DNA of 12,427 bases from NCBI GenBank assembly GCA_938022295.1, contig CALIDR010000240.1, positions 1-12,427 of the forward strand. Direction: 5' to 3'. Below the pieces are notes generated by a model that was not told the origin of the DNA, made no database searches, and saw only the letters and a list, made by a program, of their open reading frames with translations. Below are positions 6,848 through 12,427 of this stretch, in pieces. The stretch comes from an uncultured Burkholderiaceae bacterium (GTDB lineage: Bacteria; Pseudomonadota; Gammaproteobacteria; Burkholderiales; Burkholderiaceae_C). Made by a program: the position numbers and the translations under genes. Numbering within the stretch: position 1 is the stretch's first letter; each line of letters begins with the position of its first letter.

Positions 6848-7679
6848 GGTGCAGGACGACGGCGCCGGCTTCGGCGGCCGAGGCGATTTCCAGGTGCAGG
6901 CCCACCAGCGCGGAGCGGGCGGCCACCAGCGTGCCGTCGGCGGTGAAGCGGCAGCCGGTGACGCCGGTGGCGAGCACGGCGCTGCGGCCGCCCGTCGGCG
7001 GGTCGGGCTGGGCGGCGACGAAGCCGTAGTCGTGGTGGCGCACGAGCTGGCCTGCGGCGAGGTCGCAGCGGTACGTCACTGGCGGCTCGACGGCGAAGAC
7101 GCGGTACGGCGGCGTGAACGCCACCACCGGCAGCCCGGCGAGCGAGGCCATCGTGACCGTCGTCGCGTCGCCCGCGGGCGTCGTGCTCGTGCGCCGGTTC
7201 GACACCGCCTGCTCGGCGGCGCTCGCATTGGGCGCGTAGGCGTCGGAGCCGGTGACGCCGGGGCCGAGGTTGTAGAAGACGAGCGACTGGCCGGCGGCGA
7301 GCGCCAGCGGCGGGCCGAGCACGTCGAACGCGTCGTCGACCTGGCCGAAGGCGAGCGCGCCGGCGCCCGCGGTCGCGTAGCGCGCCGCGCCCGTGACCGG
7401 GATCAGCTCGAGCGCGAGCCCCGAGGCGCTGACGCGCACGCTGTGCGGCAGCGCGGCGCGCAGGTCGCGGCCGATCAGGCGCAGCGCGTGGTCGGCCTGG
7501 TCGACGAGCGCGCTGCGCGCCGCGGTCGCCCGGTACGCCTGCACCGGCTGGACGATGAAGTGCGCCACCACGCCGGCGAGCACGCCGGTGATCACGATCA
7601 CGAGCACCGCCTCGACGAGCGTGAAGCCGCGCGCGTGGGCACGGGTGCGGGCGGGGTCAGAGCGACGCATTGGGCGCAT
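6819..7679 (-). CDS. mshO: MshO, minor pilin (GspJ/PilW-like)
   Basis: The 286-residue precursor has a basic 18-residue leader ending HARG, then FTLVEAVLVIVITGVLAGVV with Glu23 at mature position +5, so PilD-type prepilin peptidase processing is expected. The long N-terminal helix continues through ALVDQADHALRLIGRDLRAA, the pattern of MshO/GspJ-class minor pilins, which are thought to sit at the fibre tip and prime assembly. The C-terminal domain is beta-rich with two cysteines in TYRCDLA and TGCRF. ATG 7679 is used here; ATG 7670 (codon 4) would give a 15-residue leader. Neither has a good Shine-Dalgarno, and both overlap the mshD end (by 23 or 14 nt). Confidence 0.87.
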   Translation of the reverse strand: MRPMRRSDPARTRAHARGFTLVEAVLVIVITGVLAGVVAHFIVQPVQAYRATAARSALVDQADHALRLIGRDLRAALPHSVRVSASGLALELIPVTGAARYATAGAGALAFGQVDDAFDVLGPPLALAAGQSLVFYNLGPGVTGSDAYAPNASAAEQAVSNRRTSTTPAGDATTVTMASLAGLPVVAFTPPYRVFAVEPPVTYRCDLAAGQLVRHHDYGFVAAQPDPPTGGRSAVLATGVTGCRFTADGTLVAARSALVGLHLEIASAAEAGAVVLHHAVHVDNLP

Positions 7680-8274
7680 GGCGGCTGCGGTAGCCGTCGA
7701 GGCTGACGCTCGTGCCGGCCGGGCCGGTCACGGTGACGGTGATGCGCACCGCGTCGCCGCTGCCGGCGCCGATCGTGTGCAGCGCGGCCGGGGCGACGGT
7801 GACGCTGGCGGTGTAGCCCGCCAGGCCGGGCACCGCGGTGCCGGTGACGTCGACGATGCCGCTCATGGAGTAGCCGTGGTAGTCGTTGACGTGGTCGAAC
7901 GACGGCAGCGCCCCGCGCGACTCGCCCGCTTCGGGGCCGGCGGCGTCGGCGCCACCGGCGCAGTCGGCGGCGCTGGCGGCAGTGGCGACGTGCTCGTCCT
8001 CGCTGTCGCAGAACGTGAACGGCTGCAGCTGCACCTCCTCGAGCAGCGATTCGGCGATCGCCAGCGCCTGGCGCTGCAGCATCGGGTCGGCGCCGGCGAC
8101 GGTGGCCTGCACGAAGATGCGCAGCACGGCCGCCATCGCGACGCCGACGACGACGACGAACAGCAGCAGCTCGACCAGCGTCAGCCCGCGCGCGAGGGGG
8201 CGCGCGAGGCGGCGCGGCGCACGGCCGGTGGACGGGCGGGTAAGCGGGTGGGCCGAAATGGCAGGCAGCGGCAT
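7657..8274 (-). CDS. mshD: MshD, minor pilin (GspI/PilV-like)
   Basis: The 205-residue precursor has a long basic leader of about 30 residues ending PLARG, then LTLVELLLFVVVVGVAMAAV with Glu35 at mature +5. The first mature residue would be Leu, where Phe or Met is usual. The following QALAIAESLLEEVQLQPFTF (69-88) is the standard helix of MshD/PilV-class minor pilins. Two cysteines (C89, C105) flank an acidic loop and probably form a disulfide, and the C-terminal part contains DHVNDYHGYSM and a beta-rich end. No start codon closer to the leader cleavage site is visible in frame; ATG 8274 has GGGA about seven nt upstream. The gene follows a 58-nt spacer after mshC that holds a hairpin. Confidence 0.87.
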   Translation of the reverse strand: MPLPAISAHPLTRPSTGRAPRRLARPLARGLTLVELLLFVVVVGVAMAAVLRIFVQATVAGADPMLQRQALAIAESLLEEVQLQPFTFCDSEDEHVATAASAADCAGGADAAGPEAGESRGALPSFDHVNDYHGYSMSGIVDVTGTAVPGLAGYTASVTVAPAALHTIGAGSGDAVRITVTVTGPAGTSVSLDGYRSRHAPNASL

Positions 8275-8299
8275 CGGAGTCCCGGAACAGCGCTCGGGG

Positions 8300-8309
8300 C
8301 GATGCTAGG
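8300..8309 (-). repeat. 10-nt repeat copy, leader of mshD
   Basis: On the minus strand this reads CCTAGCATCG, identical to the copy at 12368-12377 in the mshE leader. CTAG occurs nowhere else in the window on inspection. This copy overlaps the edge of the hairpin at 8308-8324 and starts 25 nt before the mshD ATG. Function unknown. Confidence 0.5.
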
Positions 8310-8324
8310 CAGCGCGGCGCTGCC
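8308..8324 (-). terminator. Intergenic hairpin between mshC and mshD
   Basis: The minus strand contains GGCAGCG-CCG-CGCTGCC, a perfect 7-bp stem with a 3-nt loop, in the 58-nt mshC-mshD spacer. No T-run follows, so it is more likely an mRNA-stabilising or processing element, or chance, than a full intrinsic terminator. Confidence 0.35.
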
Positions 8325-8332
8325 GCGATGGC

Positions 8333-8803
8333 TCAAGGAGCGGGACGAATCAGACCCGTTTCGGTCTCGATGCGCCAGGCGAACGTCGTGTCGCCGGCGG
8401 TCACCGTCACCGGCAGCGCGGTGCCGGTGGAGGTCGCCGCGCGGCCGCTGTGCGCGGCGTTGAAGGTGACGCTGCGCGTGCCGGCTTCGCCGATGCAGGG
8501 GGTCGCGGCGGCAGGGCAGGGCAGCGCCGCGATCGTCGCCCCGCCGGCATAGGCGAACGTGACGCCATCGGGGGCGATCGTGGCCACCACCGGCCGGCGC
8601 TGCTGCAGCGCCAGGCGCTGCATCGCCATCGTCTGCGCCTGCAGCTCGTCGCTGTACGCGCGCAGCCGCCAGGCGGTCAGGTCCAGCGCGCGTGGCAGCG
8701 CGAACACCGCGAGCACGCCGATCAGGACCAGCACCATCACGAGCTCCACGAGCGTGAAGCCCGCGCAGTGGCGGGCTCGCGGCGAGGCGGGGCGCTCGAT
8801 CAT
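8333..8803 (-). CDS. mshC: MshC, minor pilin (GspH/FimT-like)
   Basis: The 156-residue precursor has a 15-residue leader ending HCAG, then FTLVELVMVLVLIGVLAVFA with Glu20 at mature +5. The helix region continues into RLRAYSDELQAQTMAMQRLA and a beta-rich GspH/FimT-type domain that ends FAWRIETETGLIRPAP; the 'F-RIE--TG-I' ending fits this class. Cys96 and Cys103 probably form a disulfide loop. It follows mshA by 30 nt, with a hairpin in the gap, which fits a minor pilin made in lower amount than the major one. ATG 8803 is the only start that gives a short leader; the Shine-Dalgarno is weak. Confidence 0.87.
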   Translation of the reverse strand: MIERPASPRARHCAGFTLVELVMVLVLIGVLAVFALPRALDLTAWRLRAYSDELQAQTMAMQRLALQQRRPVVATIAPDGVTFAYAGGATIAALPCPAAATPCIGEAGTRSVTFNAAHSGRAATSTGTALPVTVTAGDTTFAWRIETETGLIRPAP

Positions 8804-8805
8804 CG

Positions 8806-8825
8806 AAACGGCGCCAGGCGCGCCG
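8806..8825 (-). terminator. Terminator-like hairpin between mshA and mshC (possible attenuator)
   Basis: On the minus strand CGGCGC-GCCTG-GCGCCG forms a perfect 6-bp G+C stem with a 5-nt loop, followed directly by TTT and then the mshC start five nt from the stem. The T-run is short, so termination would be partial. Its position straight after the major pilin gene is where differential expression of mshA would be set. Both effects are inference. Confidence 0.4.
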
Positions 8826-8833
8826 CGCGGCCG

Positions 8834-9211
8834 TCAGTTGATGCCGACGACGGTGAAGGTCGCCGTGGCGCCACCGGGACCGGTCAGCGTGCAGGTGGCC
8901 GTGGCGTCGGCGGCCACCGCGGCCGCGGTGATCGCATAGTCCGCCGGCAGGCCGCCTTGCAGCAGCGGCCCGGCGTCGGTGCAGTTCGCGACCGCCGAAC
9001 CCTTGGCCGGGTTGGCCTTGCGCGCCGCGTAGTTGACCGCGGCCGCCGACGACAGGCCGCCGGCCACGCCCTGCGTGGCGGCGGTGCGCGCCTCGCTGCC
9101 GAGATCGACGAACTTCGGGATCGCGACCGCGGCGAGCACGCCGATCAGCACGATGACCATCACGAGTTCGATCAGGGTGAAGCCGCCTTGGCTGGAGCGG
9201 GTGGGTGTCAT
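8834..9211 (-). CDS. mshA: MshA, major type IV pilin
   Basis: The precursor is 125 residues, with a 10-residue leader MTPTRSSQGG cut before Phe11 by the prepilin peptidase, then FTLIELVMVIVLIGVLAAVA with Glu15 at mature +5. Next come IPKFVDLGSEARTAATQGVA and SSAAAVNYAARKANPAKG, strongly typical of the MshA family. Cys77 and Cys107 bound the C-terminal disulfide loop (GPLLQGGLPADYAIT inside). The mature protein of about 115 residues is short for a major pilin. ATG 9211 has GAGG seven nt upstream; the open frame extends upstream to 9364 but would add a non-leader sequence. The gene is preceded by the longest gap in the window and followed by a hairpin, which suggests separate expression control. 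Confidence 0.9.
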   Translation of the reverse strand: MTPTRSSQGGFTLIELVMVIVLIGVLAAVAIPKFVDLGSEARTAATQGVAGGLSSAAAVNYAARKANPAKGSAVANCTDAGPLLQGGLPADYAITAAAVAADATATCTLTGPGGATATFTVVGIN

Positions 9212-9347
9212 GGGAAGACCTCGTCGGGAAGTGGGGAGCAACCGGTGGGCGCGTGGACGCCGCGTGGCCGGGTTATCGGTGGCGGGCGGCGGCGGCTGGA
9301 GTAGCGGCGCGCGCGCCCGGGCGTGAGGATTTCGCGCACCACGCCAC
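9212..9347 (-). other. 136-nt mshG-mshA intergenic region, candidate mshA leader or promoter region
   Basis: This is the largest gap between genes here and lies directly before the major pilin. It holds the mshA Shine-Dalgarno (GAGG, 9219-9222), two adjoining G+C palindromes (9306-9317 and 9314-9323), and an A+T-rich island reading ACCGATAA on the minus strand (9273-9280). That resembles the sigma28 -10 element, but I find no matching -35. No clear sigma70 or sigma54 promoter is recognised. Confidence 0.4.
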
Positions 9348-10580
9348 TCACCCGCCGTGGCCACGAGCGGCCTGGCCGAGGCTCCACAGCGGCAGGAACA
9401 CGCCGAGCGCGAGCACGAGCACCATCGCGCCGATGATCGTCAGCAGCACCGGCTCGATCGCCGCCGACAGGCCCTTGATCGCGTAGTCGGTCTCGCGCTC
9501 GTACATCTGCGCGATCTCGAGCATCAGGGTGTCGAGCTCGCCGGTCTCCTCGCCCACCGCGATCATCTGCAGCACGATCGGCGTGAACACGCCGGCGGCG
9601 GCGGCACAGCGCGAGATGCTCTCGCCGCGCTCGACGCCGTCGCGCATCTGCTCGATGCGGCGGGCGACGAACGCGTTGTCGACCGTCTGCGCGACGACCG
9701 TCATCGCGCGGCTGATCGGCACGCCGCTCTTGCTCGCCATCGCGAAGCTGCGCGCGAAGCGCCCGAGCGTCGCCTTGGTCACGATCGGCCCGGCGATCGG
9801 CAGCCTGAGCTTCGCGCGATCCCATGCGTAGCGGCCGGCGGGCGTGGCGACCCACGCGCGCGCGCCCCAGAACGTGACCAGCACGAGCGCCAGCAGCAGC
9901 GGCCACCAGCGCACCGTGAACGCCGACACGCCGAGCAGCAGCCGCGTCATCAGCGGCAGCTCGGCGTTGAACTGGCGGAACACGCCGGCGAACGTCGGGA
10001 TCACGAACAGGTTGATGACGACCATCGCGATCGCGATCGCGCCGCACACCAGCGCCGGGTAGCGCAGCGCCTGGCGCACGCGCGCGCGCACGTCGATCTC
10101 GAACTCGAGGTGCTGCGCGAGGCGGTCGAAGGCCTCCGTCAGGCGCCCCGTCATCTCGCCGACGCGGATCATCGCGACGTAGAACGGCGTGAACACCGCC
10201 GGGTAGCGCGCCATCGCCGCGGCGAGCTCACGCCCCTGGTCGAGGTGCGCGCGCAGCTCGGCCAGCAGCGCCACCAGCGCCGGCTTCGGCGTGGACGCCT
10301 GCAGGCCGGCGAGCGCGCGCAGGATCGGCACGCCGGCGCGCTGCAGCGTGGCCATCTGTCGCGACAGCAGCATCAGGTCCTCGTCGGTCACCGGGCGCGT
10401 GCGCAGCGCCTGCCAGGCGCTGCCGGCGGCTGCCGGCGCCCTGCGCGCAGGGGCGATCTGCACCGGCGTCACGCCGTTGGCGAGCAGCTGGTCGGCCACC
10501 GCGGCGTCGCTGACGGCGTCGGTCGTGCCGCTGATCAGTTCGCCGCGGCCGTTGCGGCCGCGCCAGGCGTAGGCCTGCAT
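9348..10580 (-). CDS. mshG: MshG, GspF/PilC-family inner-membrane platform protein
   Basis: The 410-residue product is the polytopic platform protein that couples MshE to pilin insertion. It starts MQAYAWRGRNGRGELISGTT, typical of MshG/PilC. Two GspF domains are visible: the first at about 69-192 (LLSRQMATLQRAGVPILRAL, VGEMTGRL at 140-147) and the second at about 273-395 (FARSFAMASKSGVPISRAMT, VGEETGEL at 342-349). Membrane helices lie at about 174-198, 221-240 and 376-398. Length and layout match the family. ATG 10580 is chosen because it begins the conserved N-terminus 14 nt after the mshE stop; the open frame upstream to 10877 lies in mshE and is arginine-rich shadow sequence. It is co-transcribed with mshE by spacing. 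Confidence 0.93.
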   Translation of the reverse strand: MQAYAWRGRNGRGELISGTTDAVSDAAVADQLLANGVTPVQIAPARRAPAAAGSAWQALRTRPVTDEDLMLLSRQMATLQRAGVPILRALAGLQASTPKPALVALLAELRAHLDQGRELAAAMARYPAVFTPFYVAMIRVGEMTGRLTEAFDRLAQHLEFEIDVRARVRQALRYPALVCGAIAIAMVVINLFVIPTFAGVFRQFNAELPLMTRLLLGVSAFTVRWWPLLLALVLVTFWGARAWVATPAGRYAWDRAKLRLPIAGPIVTKATLGRFARSFAMASKSGVPISRAMTVVAQTVDNAFVARRIEQMRDGVERGESISRCAAAAGVFTPIVLQMIAVGEETGELDTLMLEIAQMYERETDYAIKGLSAAIEPVLLTIIGAMVLVLALGVFLPLWSLGQAARGHGG

Positions 10581-10594
10581 CGCCGCCTGCGGGG

Positions 10595-12352
10595 TCAGTC
10601 GCCGGCCAGCCGCATCGCCTCGGCGAGCGAGGTGCGGCCGGCGCGCACGAGGTCGAGCGCGCGGTGCGCCATCGTGCGCCCGCGCATGCGCTCGCGCGCG
10701 AGGGCGCCGAAGGCGGCCGGGTCGGCGTGGATCGTCGCCTGCGCGAGCGCGGCGTCGAACTCGAGCATCTCGTACACGCCGATGCGCCCGGTGTAGCCGG
10801 TGCCGTTGCACTGCGAGCAGCCGCGCCCGCGCAACGGCTGCTCGGCGCCAGGCTCGGCGCCGAGCGCGGCGAGCCACGCCGCCTCCTGCGCGCCGACCGG
10901 GTGCGGCTCGGCGCAGTGCTCGCAGTTCATGCGCACCAGGCGCTGCGCGACGACGGCCTGCAGCGAGCTCGCCACCATGAACGGCGGCACGCCCATGTCG
11001 ATCAGGCGAAACGGGGTGCTCGCGGCGTCGCGCGTGTGCAGCGACGACAGCACGAGGTGGCCGGTGATCGCGGCGCGCAGGCCGATCTCGGCCGTCTCGG
11101 TGTCGCGGATCTCGCCGACCAGGATCACGTCGGGATCCTGGCGCAGCGTCGCGCGCAGCACGCGCGCGAAGCCGAGTTCGATCTTGTCGTTGACCTGCAC
11201 CTGCGTCAGCCCGGGCAGGCGGTACTCGATCGGGTCCTCGACGGTGATGATCTTGTGCTGCTCGGCGTCGAGCGACGCCAGCGCCGCGTACAGCGTCGTC
11301 GTCTTGCCCGAGCCGGTGGGACCGGTGACGAGCAGCATGCCGGCGTGGCGGCCGAGGATCTCGCGCAGGCGCGCGAGCAGGTCCGCCGGCAGGCCGATGT
11401 CGTCGAGCCGGCGCAGCGCGTCGCCCTGGCCGAGCAGGCGCATCACGACCGACTCGCCGTACGGCGTGGGCAGGGTGGACAGCCGCACGTCGACCTGCCG
11501 TTCGCGCAGGCGCAGCGAGAAGCGCCCGTCCTGCGGCAGCCGCTTCTCGGAGATGTCGAGCCCGGCCATCAGCTTCAGGCGCTGCGCCAGCGCAGGCGCG
11601 ATGCGCTTGTCGGCCTGCGTCTGCGTCTGCAGCATGCCGTCGATGCGGCTGCGGATGACGAGCGCGGCTTCCTGAGGCTCGAGGTGGACGTCGCTCGCGC
11701 CGACCTGCAGCGCGTCTTCGAACACGCTCTGCAGCAGCCGCACGACGGGTGCGCCCTCCTGGCCGACGCTCGCCTCGAGGGCGCCGAAGTCGACCGCGTC
11801 GCCGATGTCCTTCTCGAGCGCCTTGGCCAGGCCGCTGATCTCGTCGGTGCGCCGGTAGTGGCGGTCCAGCGCCGGCGGCAGCTGGCTCTCGGGCACCACG
11901 GCCACGCGCACCGGGCGCTTGAGCAGGCGGCAGACCTCGTCGTAGGCGAACAGGTCCAGCGGGTCGGCGAAGCCCACCAGCAGGTGCTCGCCCTTGTCTT
12001 CGAGCACCAGCACGCGAAAGCGCCGCGCCGGGCTCTCGGGCAGCAGGCGCACCGTCTCGCTGCGCACCGGGAAGCTCTTGAGGTTGACCACCGGCACGCG
12101 CAGCTGGCGCGCCAGCGCGTGGGCGAGCGCCTCCTCGGTGATCAGGCCGGCCTCGATCAACACGCGGCCGAGCTTCTTGCCGCTGCCGCGCTGCTGCGCG
12201 AGCGCCTCGTCGAGCTGCTCGGGCGACAGCAGGTTCTGCTGCAGCAGTACGTCGCCCAGGCGCACCCGGCGCGGCGCGGCGGCCGACGCCGCGGCCACGG
12301 GAGCGGTCTCGTTCGGATGGATCAGCATGGTGTACCCGGCGAGCGACGCCAT
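10595..12352 (-). CDS. mshE: MshE, pilus extension ATPase with N-terminal c-di-GMP-binding MshEN module
   Basis: The 585-residue product is a GspE/PilB-class hexameric ATPase acting at the cytoplasmic face of the inner membrane on MshG. Residues 31-54 and 60-83 form the tandem 24-residue MshEN motifs (RLGDVLLQQNLLSPEQ... and KLGRVLIEAGLITEEA...), separated by the canonical 5-residue spacer RGSGK; MshEN is the known c-di-GMP-binding module of MshE. In motif I the usual Gly is Asn40. The ATPase part has Walker A GPTGSGKT (344-351), Asp box ITVEDPIEY (369-377), Walker B DVILVGEIRD (408-417) and His box ITGHLVLSSLHT (429-440). A zinc site with CxxC at 477/480 and 512/515 follows. All key residues look intact. 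ATG 12352 is preferred over ATG 12328 because AAGGAG lies four nt upstream. Confidence 0.95.
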   Translation of the reverse strand: MASLAGYTMLIHPNETAPVAAASAAAPRRVRLGDVLLQQNLLSPEQLDEALAQQRGSGKKLGRVLIEAGLITEEALAHALARQLRVPVVNLKSFPVRSETVRLLPESPARRFRVLVLEDKGEHLLVGFADPLDLFAYDEVCRLLKRPVRVAVVPESQLPPALDRHYRRTDEISGLAKALEKDIGDAVDFGALEASVGQEGAPVVRLLQSVFEDALQVGASDVHLEPQEAALVIRSRIDGMLQTQTQADKRIAPALAQRLKLMAGLDISEKRLPQDGRFSLRLRERQVDVRLSTLPTPYGESVVMRLLGQGDALRRLDDIGLPADLLARLREILGRHAGMLLVTGPTGSGKTTTLYAALASLDAEQHKIITVEDPIEYRLPGLTQVQVNDKIELGFARVLRATLRQDPDVILVGEIRDTETAEIGLRAAITGHLVLSSLHTRDAASTPFRLIDMGVPPFMVASSLQAVVAQRLVRMNCEHCAEPHPVGAQEAAWLAALGAEPGAEQPLRGRGCSQCNGTGYTGRIGVYEMLEFDAALAQATIHADPAAFGALARERMRGRTMAHRALDLVRAGRTSLAEAMRLAGD

Positions 12353-12356
12353 GCCG

Positions 12357-12362
12357 CTCCTT
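12357..12362 (-). promoter_or_regulatory. Shine-Dalgarno of mshE
   Basis: AAGGAG on the minus strand, four nt before ATG 12352. It favours this start over the in-frame ATG eight codons later, which has no such site. Confidence 0.7.
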
Positions 12363-12367
12363 CGCGC

Positions 12368-12377
12368 CGATGCTAGG
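12368..12377 (-). repeat. 10-nt repeat copy, leader of mshE
   Basis: CCTAGCATCG on the minus strand, 15 nt before the mshE start, identical to the copy at 8300-8309. Its TAGCAT core matches a -10 box at four of six positions, but no convincing -35 is seen at the proper spacing in either copy. Upstream of it, 12391-12400 is a perfect palindrome (gccgatcggc). No gene is seen between 12378 and the right edge. Confidence 0.4.
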
Positions 12378-12427
12378 AAGGCACCGCCGCGCCGATCGGC
12401 CGAAAAGCGCCGCCGCGGCCGTCAGAT

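Noticed and set aside
9220..9350. Sigma54 (-24/-12) promoter before mshA
   Set aside because: A TTGC was found, but GG is not at the required spacing upstream.
10664..12376. Plus-strand open frame of 570 codons antisense to mshE, and similar frames at 9357-10796 and 76-2558
   Set aside because: All lie opposite well-identified genes and have shadow-like composition.
1..12427. CRISPR arrays, insertion sequences, tRNA genes, attachment sites
   Set aside because: No repeat-spacer pattern, transposase, inverted terminal repeats or tRNA-like cloverleaf was seen; nearly all sequence is accounted for by the msh genes.
12378..12427. Promoter or upstream terminator at the right edge
   Set aside because: Only a 10-bp palindrome is visible and there is too little sequence upstream to judge.

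Overview
The window carries one continuous operon, entirely on the minus strand, for an MSHA-type (mannose-sensitive haemagglutinin class) type IV pilus. The operon runs from right to left and leaves the window at the left edge inside the secretin gene. The DNA is very G+C-rich. The gene set (MshE/G/A/C/D/O/P/Q plus MshI, a PilN-like protein, MshJ, MshK and MshL) and the style of the proteins point to a Gram-negative proteobacterium, most likely a betaproteobacterium of the Burkholderiales. That placement is inferred from composition and gene content only; no rRNA or tRNA gene is present.

Layout in transcription order: mshE (12352-10595, assembly ATPase with an N-terminal c-di-GMP-binding MshEN module); mshG (10580-9348, inner-membrane platform); a 136-nt gap; mshA (9211-8834, major pilin); mshC (8803-8333), mshD (8274-7657), mshO (7679-6819) and mshP (6847-6362), four minor-pilin-like proteins; mshQ (6365-2859, a large exported multidomain protein with lamin-tail, DUF11-like, Calx-beta and DUF6701 regions); then the envelope-spanning alignment genes mshI (2859-1861, PilM-like), a PilN-like gene (1847-1212, GTG start), mshJ (1215-583, PilO-like, GTG start), mshK (586-175, PilP-like, apparently frameshifted) and the start of mshL (178 to beyond the left edge, secretin lipoprotein). 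Nearly all junctions from mshD onward overlap or are separated by fewer than 15 nt, so translational coupling is likely.

How the parts work together (established for the family): MshE hydrolyses ATP and drives MshG, which extracts mature pilins from the inner membrane. MshA forms the fibre and the minor pilins MshC/D/O/P (perhaps with MshQ) probably prime or cap it. MshI/PilN/MshJ/MshK form the inner-membrane and periplasmic alignment complex that docks to the outer-membrane secretin MshL. The MshEN module links pilus extension to c-di-GMP.

The most notable points are: (1) the mshK reading frame switches between its signal peptide and its folded domain; (2) MshQ has an elaborate extracellular domain chain; (3) the gene order looks like a circular permutation of the classical Vibrio msh locus; (4) hairpins follow mshA and mshC; (5) the only two CTAG tetranucleotides in the window lie in one shared 10-mer in the leaders of mshE and mshD. 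The core machinery is a known system, and I do not see a wholly new one here.
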